Source: Limnobaculum allomyrinae
GTDB lineage: Bacteria; Pseudomonadota; Gammaproteobacteria; Enterobacterales; Enterobacteriaceae
Reading direction: 5' to 3'
Assembly (NCBI RefSeq): GCF_016649425.1
Contig: NZ_JADRCR010000011.1
Span: 1-64,000 of the forward strand
Length of the DNA: 64,000 bases
Under the pieces are notes generated by a model, which did not search any database, was not told the origin of the DNA, and saw nothing but the letters and a program-made list of their open reading frames with translations. Shown here piece by piece: positions 39,001-48,500 of the stretch. The stretch's first letter is position 1. Each line of letters begins with the position of its first letter. The position numbers and the translations under genes are program-made.

Positions 39001-40207
39001 GTTCATATTGACTGTCATCAGGCTGATGCGTGTCGTACAGAGACATCTGTAAAATACGATGTTGTTCTGTTGTAACGACTATCTCTCGTCCGGTAGCATC
39101 AATGTTGCTATATTCAACTAACTTAACAAGTTGATTATTTTGATAAATAAACTGCCACTGATTACCGTTCCTGTCTTCCAATTTAGAAATATTAAGAACG
39201 TTATGTGGAGATATTTGCTTACTTTGATCGGTAAAGCGCCAAATAACATCATCGGCTTCAACTAACCAATGAGTCCCCTGTTGATCTTGTTCATACCAAA
39301 GCTGCCCCGCAGGTACACCATAAACAGCATGGGATCGACCCGCTGCTTTCGGTGTTTCCATAAAGCCAAGTGGACCATCGGGTAACTCAATCTGCCAGTA
39401 ATCTTGTTGCTGATGGTGATGCAAAGCAGTGTCTGCCAGAGTACGCCAGCCAAGGCCACAGTATCCATCCTCATCAATATTAGCGGAGCTATAATATCGA
39501 ACCCAATTTAGCGGAAAGCGCCCACTCACAGTGAAGTCAATATGTTGTAAACTCACACTACGATCGCGAATATCAACCGGTTCTGCGCGTAACACTTTGC
39601 ATTTAAAGAAACCGCTATCCATGTTTTTAAACAGCTTTTGGCGGAGGCTCTTAAATTTATCCATGGCATTTTTAAAGCCCTTGGTCTTTTTAAGCCGTTT
39701 AAAAGCACCTAAACCTGCCTTCATCGCCATAGCCATCATGCTTATGGTGGGAATTCCCCCAACATGGACATTGTGAGGTAAGGCAATATTGGCGGTAAGC
39801 GGCAAGCTCAGCGATTTAGGTATGGGCTTATCTTTTTGTCTCGGGCGAAATGGCGCGGGGATACCAACAATATTACAACTTAGCGTTGGTAGTAAACGGT
39901 AAGTAAGCGGGTCACCATCAACAATGACCGTACGGCTTCCCATAAATAGTTCATCATCCTTCTGCGGGCCCATGGGAGCCGCATAAGGTGGTGCCCAGGT
40001 ACCAATTGGGATATGAACTACTTTTCCTTCCGTTCCTGCTACGGTTCTTTTTAGTCCATGAATGGTTGTCGTGGCCCCAATAATTGGCAGATAATCAAAA
40101 ATATCAACCACTAAAGAAATATGCGGCGTTGGTAACGGCGCAGGGGGAACAATATAAGTATGAAAATCAACGCCTAATTGGGGGTCGAAATGTTTACTTC
40201 CATTCAT
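36083..40207 (-). CDS. PAAR/Rhs polymorphic toxin with barnase-like RNase tip
   Basis: A 1374-residue T6SS-type Rhs effector. The N-terminal ~150 residues are PAAR-like (FDPQLGVDFHTYIVPP, VHIPIGTWAPP, HNVHVGGIPTIS) and would cap VgrG. YD repeats fill about 200-1200 and form the Rhs shell, which closes at PLSWIDPLGL (about 1245-1254). The last 120 residues are the variable tip: TEWTVK (candidate catalytic Glu), QRRIVVD (Arg) and YYTHDHYESFIEI (catalytic His), matching the barnase active-site order. I start at the ATG at 40207 with AGGGA 7 nt upstream; two TTG codons precede it. The next gene downstream is barstar-like, supporting RNase activity. Confidence 0.92.
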   Translation of the reverse strand: MNGSKHFDPQLGVDFHTYIVPPAPLPTPHISLVVDIFDYLPIIGATTTIHGLKRTVAGTEGKVVHIPIGTWAPPYAAPMGPQKDDELFMGSRTVIVDGDPLTYRLLPTLSCNIVGIPAPFRPRQKDKPIPKSLSLPLTANIALPHNVHVGGIPTISMMAMAMKAGLGAFKRLKKTKGFKNAMDKFKSLRQKLFKNMDSGFFKCKVLRAEPVDIRDRSVSLQHIDFTVSGRFPLNWVRYYSSANIDEDGYCGLGWRTLADTALHHHQQQDYWQIELPDGPLGFMETPKAAGRSHAVYGVPAGQLWYEQDQQGTHWLVEADDVIWRFTDQSKQISPHNVLNISKLEDRNGNQWQFIYQNNQLVKLVEYSNIDATGREIVVTTEQHRILQMSLYDTHQPDDSQYELVTYEYDGFRQLFHHIDNQGYARQFRYQDNYYLCAHRDRLGQTFYYEYDDDKAVIRAWGDGGLYDYHFNWIEECKELEVTNSLGHTSLIRFSEDGVPVCEIDPEGGATFFAYDDWGRTVMVTEPGGRKTQWEYDELGNLVKESVNGETEFSVIYQNNQPITITDTGGGVWQYEYDTRNNPTKLTNPLQISQQYRYDDLGQQIETIYPSGASELFCYTPLGFLLTRTDTAQQVTTYRTDYRGNLLEETNPLGHITRYRYDGKDRLIRVDGFNQKPVHIAYDAEDQVIAYRDEAGLETQLTYNGTGEVTGCRTPDGEWIRYYYDTEDQLTGVENQRNQRWQIKRDSLGRIIEEVDYWGQSRHYQYDLNNHMVASRDALGDTLNFRYDRQGNLIEKRHNDMPLTQYQYNARRQITACHNPWRKLEWSYDNAGRLTEESQDGFVIQHRYNAVGQYSGRISDMGNEITLGYNSAGQLSDIQLNQDEPIAFDYDALGRVKQEKLTETLRRELDYNEQSYITAQRVFSDAQPLFETVYQYDSVGHLTKRQDSLWGTDTYHYDKVGRLVTHSDPLGKIKTFVFDAAGNRLKDVVQQRYHRDEDGEALYRDSSLDGVRYVYDRVGQLVKRQRDGGEAEQFVWNESRQLIGYQKNGVSTEYAYDGLGRRICKKTPERVSWYFWQGDALLAEAEKPIDFIIEPDNNSDITQPCLLTRANSEQYRQAQLKFLFEDLREYVYHPGTFRPLALIDNQQRQKTSYYYHCDINGAPLRLTDAAGNIVWSERSGVWGEKGTVYANQIHNPLRFQGQYFDEESGLHYNRYRYYDPVSGGYVSQDPIGLNGGINLYSYVPNPLSWIDPLGLKCTHSAKNPKQAHAAIKDKWGHTMSKREMRELQSTIDRIKLNKPRYSNDGTPFGNTHTKGNPNSQRLDTGSGPYTEWTVKTPDVGTNGQRRIVVDTKTGKAYYTHDHYESFIEIDLGGWK
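36706..37874. repeat. Direct repeat copy B (inside rhs)
   Basis: The counterpart of the displaced fragment, inside the intact rhs gene. Homology stops just before the core-closing segment on one side and near a GDTLNFRYD codon run on the other. Confidence 0.85.
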
Positions 40208-40236
40208 CAACAAATCCCTTTTTGTTTATCGATTAA

Positions 40237-40368
40237 TCAGAACGCCCGACCAACTTGCCGTAAAAAAACACGCAACTCGTTGACATATTCAGGACACAAA
40301 TAACCGACAGCGATGGCGATAAGTATCAGTACCGCCATGATTAGCCATTTTTTGGTAAACCAACTCAT
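40237..40368 (-). CDS. 43-residue single-TM peptide between the adaptor candidate and rhs
   Basis: Small protein starting MSWFTKKWLIMAVLILIAIA and ending RVFLRQVGRAF. A single hydrophobic helix (about residues 8-24) follows a basic start, and the C-terminal part is charged. The ATG overlaps the stop of the preceding gene (ATGA), with GGAGAGG 4 nt upstream, and the stop lies 29 bp before the rhs start, so it fits the operon exactly. Function unknown; an inner-membrane helper for Rhs or for immunity is possible. It is too short for default gene callers. Confidence 0.75.
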   Translation of the reverse strand: MSWFTKKWLIMAVLILIAIAVGYLCPEYVNELRVFLRQVGRAF

Positions 40369-41999
40369 GCTGCCTCTCCTTGGTTTTTATCAGGAATAAT
40401 GATGTGTTTGAGTAACGTATAAAATGCTTCTGGTACATCATCGTCCTCAATTTCAATGGTGGGCGTATAATCTGTTAGCGGTAGCCACTCTTCTTTCGGC
40501 TCATCAAACGGGTGGACAATATCCTGATGCACACTCCAGTAAGGATGTGAATAAAAGCGGGCGATACTGATAAGCTGTTTAAAAGACTCACCAGCCTGAG
40601 CAATCAAATCTTCACGGGCCTGCAACACCAGATAGAACAGCTTCACCATTTGTTGTTCCAGCTCATCATCATACTGTGCAATCTGGCTTGCTGATGGTGG
40701 ATAATTCAGTGATTTTTGGCGTTCTTCAATTGACGAAATAATTTCACCCTGACGCTGATAATAAACTTCAGCTAATTGAACCAACTTCTCAACGCAAGAA
40801 TTATCCACCAGCCTCATAATATCCTGAAAAATAAACATAAATGTACTTTGCATTCTTTCATCAGCAGGTAACGCAATACCTGCCATAAATGCATGGTAAT
40901 AGCGATCAACCACTTCATTTAGTCGTTCATTAACGTTGGCTTCCAACAGGCTAAATCCCGACACTCGATACCCTTCAATAACCCAGAGTGGTTGAGGGAG
41001 CTTTTGAGCTAAAAGCGCTGCTGAATAATAGGCCTCAGAGGCATGTAAATACTCTTTGCCCATAAACCAGGCTCCCGCTTCACCAAACAGACTTTGAGTC
41101 TGTAGAAGCAGTTGCTGAGGCTCTAATGGGATATTTGTCGCTGCCTGCTGTGCCAGCCTGTAATTTTTAACCGCATCCGGAATATCGGCATTTTTTAAAT
41201 ATACGCCAGCCAACATGCTATACATGACAACTTGCTGATCGAACCAATTGTTTTTCGCTGCGATATCAATAGCTTTTTGCGCACGAACACCTAATTGACT
41301 GGTATTGCCGTTGCTTAAACCGATAAAAGTATCAACCATCAACTGCCTGAAACGCAGCATATCAACACCATCAGTAGTGGGAGACTCATTGAGGATCTGG
41401 CGCATCAACTCCATTTCATCAATATTAATTTCAATAAGATGAGTCAACTTCAGATGGTCATCAATCAGAGGTTGCCAGACTTGTTCTTCAGTAGTGTCAG
41501 TAACCACGAAGCGAATTCGGTCGGCAACCGGCGTAGCTAAACACTCGCCAAGCCAGGTAGTAAAGGCATTGATCTGGCTGATTTGCCCGGGCATGAGTAC
41601 AATTGTCAGATAACGAAAAAACTGACCGTGATGAGCAATAAAGCTCTCTAATAACGCATTAAGTTCAGTAAAACGATAGCAGGGTGCTAATGAAGAATAC
41701 GCCCACTTTTCACCTTCAATATCAGTTGATTCATAACGCTCAATAAATGCCTGCTCAATAGCGTGACAATACTGATAGGCAATTTCGTAAGGCTCCTGAA
41801 AATTGATAAACAGATCCTGAGTACTGTATTCATTATCCGGTTGCTGTTGTAGAGCAAAGAAACCGTGGATCAAACGATCGGACTCCTGAGGCACCCGCCA
41901 GATGAATAATCTTGCATCAGCGTTTGATGATGCCTCCAGCCAACGTTGTTCAATCTCTGCTATTTTTCGCTCAACCGGATTTTTGATTTCAACCGCCAT
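40365..41999 (-). CDS. VgrG-Rhs linked helical protein, candidate cargo adaptor
   Basis: A 544-residue cytosolic protein with no signal peptide or membrane helix. The first ~200 residues look mixed alpha/beta (RLFIWRVPQESDRLIHGFFAL, then TIVLMPGQISQINAFTTWL). From about 220 to 470 it is helical with TPR-like character (AKNNWFDQQVVMYSMLAGVY, AVKNYRLAQQAATN, EAYYSAALLAQKL). The C-terminus is acidic. I do not recognise the family; it is neither EagR/DUF1795 nor an obvious DUF4123 adaptor. Between vgrG and rhs, such a protein may load the Rhs effector onto VgrG (inference). Confidence 0.75.
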   Translation of the reverse strand: MAVEIKNPVERKIAEIEQRWLEASSNADARLFIWRVPQESDRLIHGFFALQQQPDNEYSTQDLFINFQEPYEIAYQYCHAIEQAFIERYESTDIEGEKWAYSSLAPCYRFTELNALLESFIAHHGQFFRYLTIVLMPGQISQINAFTTWLGECLATPVADRIRFVVTDTTEEQVWQPLIDDHLKLTHLIEINIDEMELMRQILNESPTTDGVDMLRFRQLMVDTFIGLSNGNTSQLGVRAQKAIDIAAKNNWFDQQVVMYSMLAGVYLKNADIPDAVKNYRLAQQAATNIPLEPQQLLLQTQSLFGEAGAWFMGKEYLHASEAYYSAALLAQKLPQPLWVIEGYRVSGFSLLEANVNERLNEVVDRYYHAFMAGIALPADERMQSTFMFIFQDIMRLVDNSCVEKLVQLAEVYYQRQGEIISSIEERQKSLNYPPSASQIAQYDDELEQQMVKLFYLVLQAREDLIAQAGESFKQLISIARFYSHPYWSVHQDIVHPFDEPKEEWLPLTDYTPTIEIEDDDVPEAFYTLLKHIIIPDKNQGEAA

Positions 42000-42027
42000 A
42001 AATCAGCGTTCCCTTATTTGATAAGTT

Positions 42028-44205
42028 CTAGTTAAGCTCAATTTTGCCTGCATCAACACTCATTTTATCTGCCATTTCAACAACAAACTTGTTACCTTTC
42101 AGCGTAATAGTTCCATCTGACTTTAACTTTAATGATGAACCTCCACAGGTAATGTTGATTTCATCATCGCCGTTAATATCAATTACCTTGGCATGTGTTG
42201 ACTGTTTTGCCGTCACATCAATCTTCTGATTGCCTGTGACATTCATGTCATGAGAAGCAGTAAACTTTTCAGTTAGCTTGCCGTTAACCGTCAGATTTCT
42301 TGCCTGCTTAGCCGTAATTGTTTGCACGCCGTTGATGGTGAAGTTATGGGTATTTTCGTAAGTTGTCGTTTCTGGTCCGGTAATTGTGACATCTTGTTTT
42401 TGGGAAACCTTAACGGTATGCGTTCCTTTAATTGTGGTTTCCTGATTACCATCGATGTTTACCGTTTCATTAACTTTGACATGATCGGTACGGTTCCCTA
42501 CTACCTCAATTTTTTGATCGGCACCGACAGTGATAGTCTGATTGGCATCAATGTTGACAGTTTCATCCAGCACGACATGGTCAGTACGCTGGCCTTTAAC
42601 ATCAATTGACTGATTCCCTCCTACATTGGTGCTCTGATTTGACGTTACGTTAACCGTTTGGTGCTGACCAATATTTTCAGTATGGTCTTTATCAACGTCA
42701 GTAGTTCGGTTGTTACGCACGCTGGTATTCATATCGCGCTGTGCGTGCATAAACACTTCTTGCTTACCGTTTGAGTCCTCAAAGCGTAATTCGTTAAAAC
42801 CGTCCCCTTTGTGGGTTTTCGATTTTATCGACATTTGAGTTTTAGCGGCGGGAAGGTCCAGCGGCGGGCTGTTTTTTCCGTTATAAGTCGTACCCATGAC
42901 AATAGGTTGGTCAATATCGCCATTCAGGTAAGAGACAACAACTTCCTGGCCTATTCGTGGGGTGGATAAAAATCCAAAGCCATCACCATTCCAGTTTTGT
43001 GATACCCGAATCCAGCAGGATGCGTTCTCATCAGGTGCATCATATTTATTCCAGTGAAAATGAATTTTTATCTGACCATATTCATTCACGTAGATTTCTT
43101 CACCTGCTGGTCCAACAACGGTAGCAGTCTCATCACCATATACTGTTGGCTTGGGTGAAAATGGCGCACGCCAGTCAACTGAGCCCGGTATAAAACTAAA
43201 TTGATTGGTTATTACCGCAACTGCATCAGAGGATTCTTCTGCCACTGATTGAGGCAATGTACCCCGATGAACGATACTAACAACTTGCCAGTTGCTGTTG
43301 ATGGCATCGGCCGGATGTTCTGCAATAGTAAATATTTTACCCGGCATCATTTGAATACAATTACTTTCAGCCTGACCCGACAGGCTATTTGCCTGATGAG
43401 CTTCCAGACGATATTTGGCGTACTGTTGAGCCACACCATCATCATCATAACGGCCGTAGCTTTCATAGATAGTAAATAATGGACGTTTGCCTGGCTGCTT
43501 AACTTTGGAATCGAGTCCAACATCCGGATGGGAGAACTTATAGTCTTTCAGGTGAACAGCATTGGGCTTCATCCTGGCACCATACTGTAGTTTATGAATA
43601 ACAGACTCACGGTTCGCACTTTGAGCATGGGCGTTATATAACAGATTTTCACCACCCGTCATGCCTGTACGGCTATCGCTGTAAAACAGTTGGTTTTCTT
43701 CAAACCAAAAAACAATTCCCTCTTCAGCTGCCAGACGGCTAAAAAAGTCATAGTCTGTTTCATTACGTTGGGTGGTGTATTCCCACTGCTTATGTGTGTC
43801 AATCAGCTTTGATTCAAATCTGATATTATATTTTTGTAATAATTGGTCCAGAATATCTGGAATTGAATTGAAATGAAAAATTCGGTTATCTTGAGTTAAT
43901 GTTAATAACCAGAGTTCCGGACGGATAGTGAAAGTATAATAGGTCCGATGAAAACCACTGTCACCACGAAATGCTTCTTCAATAATGCCGTTAATGGTAC
44001 GTTTTACTTGTCCATCAACCTTAATGGTAAGAGATGCTTTTTGTAAAAGTTGCTCATCCATATTAATATTGGCATCGTTACTGGCTACCTGAACCTCCAA
44101 TTTAAACAAGGTCGATAACGCTTCCTCCAATGTAAAATCAACGACATCAAAAGTTGATTCAGGCAAATCGCCAACTTTACATGAGAAATATAAGCCAGTA
44201 TCCAT
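42028..44205 (-). CDS. vgrG: VgrG, type VI secretion spike protein
   Basis: Trimeric spike of the T6SS tail tube, 725 residues. The gp27-like region (about 1-370) includes the DFFSRLAAEEGIVFWFEENQ segment. The gp5 OB-fold carries INEYGQIKIHFHWNK-like residues (YVNEYGQIKIHFHWNKYD) and WIRVSQNWNGDGFGFLSTPR. From about 510 a beta-helix of short repeats (NQTITVGADQKIEVVGNRTD and similar) forms the needle. There is no extra effector domain after the needle, so cargo is probably carried through the PAAR-Rhs protein. I use the ATG at 44205 (GGGATG upstream); an ATG at 44214 is too close to its ribosome site. Confidence 0.93.
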   Translation of the reverse strand: MDTGLYFSCKVGDLPESTFDVVDFTLEEALSTLFKLEVQVASNDANINMDEQLLQKASLTIKVDGQVKRTINGIIEEAFRGDSGFHRTYYTFTIRPELWLLTLTQDNRIFHFNSIPDILDQLLQKYNIRFESKLIDTHKQWEYTTQRNETDYDFFSRLAAEEGIVFWFEENQLFYSDSRTGMTGGENLLYNAHAQSANRESVIHKLQYGARMKPNAVHLKDYKFSHPDVGLDSKVKQPGKRPLFTIYESYGRYDDDGVAQQYAKYRLEAHQANSLSGQAESNCIQMMPGKIFTIAEHPADAINSNWQVVSIVHRGTLPQSVAEESSDAVAVITNQFSFIPGSVDWRAPFSPKPTVYGDETATVVGPAGEEIYVNEYGQIKIHFHWNKYDAPDENASCWIRVSQNWNGDGFGFLSTPRIGQEVVVSYLNGDIDQPIVMGTTYNGKNSPPLDLPAAKTQMSIKSKTHKGDGFNELRFEDSNGKQEVFMHAQRDMNTSVRNNRTTDVDKDHTENIGQHQTVNVTSNQSTNVGGNQSIDVKGQRTDHVVLDETVNIDANQTITVGADQKIEVVGNRTDHVKVNETVNIDGNQETTIKGTHTVKVSQKQDVTITGPETTTYENTHNFTINGVQTITAKQARNLTVNGKLTEKFTASHDMNVTGNQKIDVTAKQSTHAKVIDINGDDEINITCGGSSLKLKSDGTITLKGNKFVVEMADKMSVDAGKIELN

Positions 44206-44649
44206 AAGTAACATCCCTATTTATGAATATTAAACATATCTAATATTCTTTTTATTACATGCGGTATTTTTACAAAAGCTATTTATACTCAGGATTAATA
44301 TAACTTTGCATAATTAAAGCACACAAATACAAGACCTATCAATCCTGACATAATTACTAGGTAAGTAGCTTCTGCCATAAATATACAATAAATTAATATC
44401 ATTAAATTTCATTAAAATTACAACGCGTCCAGAAACATTACATTCTCAATATATAAAGAATAATAAGCTGACAGAATATAGTGTCCCGGAAATTATAGTA
44501 TTACTAAGTAAGATAAAATCAATCTAACCAATGACATCGATTTTTTGAGGAATGTATAAATTCTAACTAATTAACAGAAATTAATTATCATTAAAAATAG
44601 AAATAGGAGTGATTTTTAGAAAATATATAATGCATTACCAGAATGCAAA
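44206..44649. other. AT-rich region upstream of vgrG
   Basis: About 440 bp of strongly AT-rich DNA between vgrG and the cyaA stop. It must contain the vgrG promoter and the island junction. No gene, terminator, tRNA or attachment-like repeat could be recognised. Confidence 0.6.
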
Positions 44650-47208
44650 TCAGAAAGTATGACTAAGAAGAATATCTTTTTTAGTGATCGGCACCGATGG
44701 CGCACTCAACGGTGAAATTGAATTGCTGTTGAAAGGGATAATTCGCGCTTCATCCTCGGACTGAATAATTTGATAAAACTGCGGCAAATTAAAGTTAACC
44801 GAACCCGAACCGTAAGTGAAACGTTCATGGGAAGAGGCGTAGAAACGACTAACATCGCATACCAACTCTTCAATACACCCCTGACAGTTCAAATAGACTT
44901 CAACCCGATTTAGCTCATCCAGAATATAGATATTGAACCCTTTATCCGTATCTTCAAAGAAGAACTGAATAATCCCTTCACTGGCGGAACCATCAATAAT
45001 TTCGGGTAAATGTTCCTGACCCGCTTTTAGCTGAATCGGAATTCCATTCAGCTTATTGTTGGAAATTGCTCCATAAAATTCGACGGCATTTTCCAGCTTC
45101 TGCACCGAAACGCTCAGACGTTCAAAGAATAATCCCCAGGTTTGCCCGGCAAGACGCAATGCTTTAAAACGATTTGAATCCTGACGCGTACTGGATAAAC
45201 GCAGGCTAATACATTCTGATACCAGCTGTTGCAGACGCGTCTGAATTAATCCACGCAGATGCTGGCTATAGCAAAAGACATCGACTGATTCAGGCGGTAG
45301 CGCATCCTGATGCATCTTACCCAGAATCGTTTTCAGCGCTTCAATTACCGCCTGGCTGCCGCTGAAATGCAGAGTACGAACCTCATTCCATGAGTTACGG
45401 TACAGTAAATCTACGCTGCCAATCAGGCACTGCTCCTGATTACCGAAGCTGAATACATCTAATTTTCCGAGGTCAAACGGTGGAGTATCTTGCTGCAACA
45501 GGGATTCTGTTGGATCATTTTCCAGATTAACAATCAGAGCCAGGTGCCGAATTTCACAAGGGCTGTATAGCGCTTTTGGTGTAGGTGCCGGTACTCTTAA
45601 TGGAAAATGTTTGGCAATATCGGCAACAAACACCTGCAATTTATCATTGCTACAATACTGACTATTTTTAACATGCAGGTGCGTATCCGGCGTCAGTAAA
45701 CCATTAAAATAGCTCCAGGCCACCAGTTTGCTCAGGTAGCGATTATATTCCAATGGCTGATGCCCAATAATAGAATCAACCTGTGGAGCCTGATTATACA
45801 AATACCATCCGGCACGATTTGCCCGATCAACAGGCACCTGAATAAACGTAAGGTTTTTTTCTGACAGGTCTGGTGATATTTGTGGGTTTACTAATGTGAC
45901 TTTGCCCGGTAAAGCTTCAAAAGCGGCATATAACTTACGGGTTAGTACGCCAATATCTTGTGGGCTGGCACTAACGCTTAAATTATTACGGCGGGCAAAA
46001 CGAATCAGGTTACGGTAGCTTTGCATCAAGGCATCCAGCAGCTCATTGTGTGCATCACGGACGCGTTCGATTTTCCAGTTGGCGCGATCGTCCAAAATCT
46101 GCATTCGTTCCGTATCCCAGCCCCAATCTCGGGTTAACTGACTGAGAATTTCCCGACGCCAGTTGCCCTGAGCCGGAATAGTATCGGTCGATTCAGACAG
46201 ACGTTCACAAACCTTCATATAAAAACAGCGGCGAACCAGATCCAGACGGGCATCATCACCAATCGCCTGCAAATAGGTGGTCACTCTTTCCAGCATCATG
46301 TAATAGGCATCCAGACTGAAAGAGTCCAGTTCACCATTATGCAAACGCTGTTTAATCTCTATTGCCAACAGTTGTGATTGAGGGTATTGCCATGAATAGG
46401 TTTCAAGCAGCAAGGTTTTCAACACTGCTTTATACGGCGAGTCGATACTTTTATACAATTGCCACAGACTGGCACCAAAATACTCTTCAGCAGACAGCGA
46501 GCCTAAACCGCCCAGATCTATCCACTCATCGCGCTGTAGCGTTCCGTCAGCAAATAGCGCTGAAACATACTCTTCATAATTCATCTCCTGTTCATCAGGA
46601 ACCACGTTCCATAAAACAGGTTTACCCGCTAAACGCACAGCACTGCGATAAAATTCATCTAATAACAGAATATGCAGGGTTGAACCGCAATCTTCGTTAT
46701 CCAATTTACCGCTCTGATTTTGGCGGAAGCGGTTTTCATCAATCAAAAAGAAGTTAACTTCCACACCCAACGAAGCAGCCCACTGTTCCAGCAACAGGCA
46801 TTTTGCCTGCAAAATAGTACGCTCGTTACCGTTTAGCCATGACTGGTGACAGATCCAAATATCCAGATCGGAAAACTGACTTTGGCCAACAGAGGAGGTA
46901 CTTCCCATGCTGTAAACACCGGTAATCGGTAGCGCCTGGGTTGCATGTTGATTGAGAGGAATATCGGTGCTCTGACAGAAGTTGGCAAGATACTGTGTTT
47001 GAGCTTCATTAGGTGTATAGGCGCAGATACCGTTAGGAACGATACCATCCTGATAACCAGGCATTTTCGGGTGGTGATAATGCAAAAAAACGGGCAGCAG
47101 CATGTAAACCTGCCGGAAAGCAGATCCCATATTCGCCATAGCCCGATCGATACGTAATTGATTTAGCGTATCCAATCGCTGCTTTAATAGAGTCATATTA
47201 AGATGCAA
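44650..47208 (-). CDS. cyaA: CyaA, class I adenylate cyclase
   Basis: Makes cAMP from ATP, the signal for CRP; activity is controlled by the phosphotransferase protein EIIA-Glc through the C-terminal half. The N-terminal catalytic domain holds [20 protein letters not shown], with the nucleotidyltransferase GS...DxD residues. Length 852 is near E. coli (848). It begins with TTG, as in E. coli, a known limit on expression; [19 protein letters not shown] aligns from that codon. A CRP site almost identical to that of E. coli cyaA lies upstream, implying negative autoregulation. Confidence 0.96.
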   Translation of the reverse strand: MHLNMTLLKQRLDTLNQLRIDRAMANMGSAFRQVYMLLPVFLHYHHPKMPGYQDGIVPNGICAYTPNEAQTQYLANFCQSTDIPLNQHATQALPITGVYSMGSTSSVGQSQFSDLDIWICHQSWLNGNERTILQAKCLLLEQWAASLGVEVNFFLIDENRFRQNQSGKLDNEDCGSTLHILLLDEFYRSAVRLAGKPVLWNVVPDEQEMNYEEYVSALFADGTLQRDEWIDLGGLGSLSAEEYFGASLWQLYKSIDSPYKAVLKTLLLETYSWQYPQSQLLAIEIKQRLHNGELDSFSLDAYYMMLERVTTYLQAIGDDARLDLVRRCFYMKVCERLSESTDTIPAQGNWRREILSQLTRDWGWDTERMQILDDRANWKIERVRDAHNELLDALMQSYRNLIRFARRNNLSVSASPQDIGVLTRKLYAAFEALPGKVTLVNPQISPDLSEKNLTFIQVPVDRANRAGWYLYNQAPQVDSIIGHQPLEYNRYLSKLVAWSYFNGLLTPDTHLHVKNSQYCSNDKLQVFVADIAKHFPLRVPAPTPKALYSPCEIRHLALIVNLENDPTESLLQQDTPPFDLGKLDVFSFGNQEQCLIGSVDLLYRNSWNEVRTLHFSGSQAVIEALKTILGKMHQDALPPESVDVFCYSQHLRGLIQTRLQQLVSECISLRLSSTRQDSNRFKALRLAGQTWGLFFERLSVSVQKLENAVEFYGAISNNKLNGIPIQLKAGQEHLPEIIDGSASEGIIQFFFEDTDKGFNIYILDELNRVEVYLNCQGCIEELVCDVSRFYASSHERFTYGSGSVNFNLPQFYQIIQSEDEARIIPFNSNSISPLSAPSVPITKKDILLSHTF

Positions 47209-47304
47209 GACGATTTGCCTGATTGATTCCCAAGATTGTTAAAGGAACTGCATTCTGGTTGCTCGTCCATTTAGCAAATACAATCGTTCATTGATTGCCA
47301 GAAA

Positions 47305-47320
47305 CGTGATCAATTTAACA
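47305..47320 (-). promoter_or_regulatory. CRP site of the cyaA promoter
   Basis: The minus-strand sequence AGGTGTTAAATTGATCACG around this dyad (TGTTA-N6-TCACG) matches the E. coli cyaA P2 CRP site as remembered, about 100 bp upstream of the TTG start. Confidence 0.8.
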
Positions 47321-47500
47321 CCTTGTGAGGTAGGCGTAAAGGTATCTCCCCCTTCTGTCACCGCTTCCCACACTATTTTGTTCACAATTCAATACAACAT
47401 TCGAGGTAGATATCAGACCTTCCTGCTGAATAATAAATAATTTCAGCAAAAAGCATCGGGACTTCATTTCATTTCAAATATTGATAATTTTTATGCTGCG

Positions 47501-47529
47501 CTGACACCCAAGGCACCAACTGGTAGAAT
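47501..47529 (+). promoter_or_regulatory. hemC promoter
   Basis: CTGACA (47501-47506), 17-bp spacer, TAGAAT (47524-47529), 32 bp before the hemC ATG. Confidence 0.65.
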
Positions 47530-47561
47530 AAGACGACATAATAAAAAGGTAATGATAAAGC

Positions 47562-48500
47562 ATGTCTACTAACACTATTCGTATTGCGACTCGCCAAAGC
47601 CCGCTGGCGTTATGGCAAGCACATTACGTCCGGGATCGCTTGTTAGCTTTTCACCCAAACCTGACGGTTGAATTGGTGACCATGGTAACTCGCGGCGATA
47701 TCATTCTGGATACGCCTCTGGCTAAAGTGGGTGGCAAGGGGCTATTTGTTAAAGAACTGGAAATCGCCATGTTGGAAGGACGAGCAGATATTGCCGTTCA
47801 TTCAATGAAAGATGTACCCGTCGCTTTTCCGGAAGGTTTGGGTTTAGTTACCATTTGCGAACGCGAAGATCCACGTGATGCATTTGTCTCTAACCTCTTT
47901 AATTCACTGGATGATTTACCTGCCGGCAGTATCGTTGGCACCTCAAGCCTGCGTCGCCAGTGCCAACTGCGTGCCCGTCGTCCAGATTTAGTCATTACAG
48001 ACCTGCGCGGTAATGTTGGTACTCGCCTGAGCAAATTGGATAATGGCCAATATGACGCCATTATTCTGGCTGCAGCTGGCTTAAAACGCCTGAAGCTGGA
48101 ACAACGTATTCGTAATTTTATGACGCCGGAAGAGTCTTTACCGGCGGTAGGTCAGGGTGCAGTAGGTATCGAGTGCCGCCTGAACGACCAAAGAACCCGT
48201 GAATTGTTAGCGCCGCTAAATGATGCTGCAACAGAAATTCGGGTGACGGCTGAACGAGCCATGAATGCTCGTCTGGAAGGCGGATGTCAGGTGCCAATTG
48301 GTAGCTATGCCGTGCTGGAAGGCGATGAACTTTGGCTCAGGGCGCTGGTTGGCGCACCGGATGGCAGTAAAATGATCCGCGCAGAATGTCGCGGCCCTGC
48401 CTCCAATGCTGAAAAGATGGGCATCGCTCTGGCTGAAGAACTACTCAGTCAGGGAGCCGATGACATTCTGCAACGCGTCTATCAGGATAGCCAGTCCTGA
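47562..48500 (+). CDS. hemC: HemC, hydroxymethylbilane synthase
   Basis: Polymerises four porphobilinogen units to hydroxymethylbilane on a dipyrromethane cofactor. Residues 1-20 hold [28 protein letters not shown] and AVHSMKDVP follow; the cofactor-binding Cys is in [10 protein letters not shown] (about residue 243). Length 312 is usual. The stop overlaps the hemD start (TGATG). First gene of hemCDXY. Confidence 0.97.
   Translation: MSTNTIRIATRQSPLALWQAHYVRDRLLAFHPNLTVELVTMVTRGDIILDTPLAKVGGKGLFVKELEIAMLEGRADIAVHSMKDVPVAFPEGLGLVTICEREDPRDAFVSNLFNSLDDLPAGSIVGTSSLRRQCQLRARRPDLVITDLRGNVGTRLSKLDNGQYDAIILAAAGLKRLKLEQRIRNFMTPEESLPAVGQGAVGIECRLNDQRTRELLAPLNDAATEIRVTAERAMNARLEGGCQVPIGSYAVLEGDELWLRALVGAPDGSKMIRAECRGPASNAEKMGIALAEELLSQGADDILQRVYQDSQS

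Larger units (their letters stand above)
47209..47561. other. Divergent cyaA-hemC intergenic region
   Basis: About 350 bp containing the cyaA CRP site and the hemC promoter (listed separately). No additional gene is visible. Confidence 0.7.
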
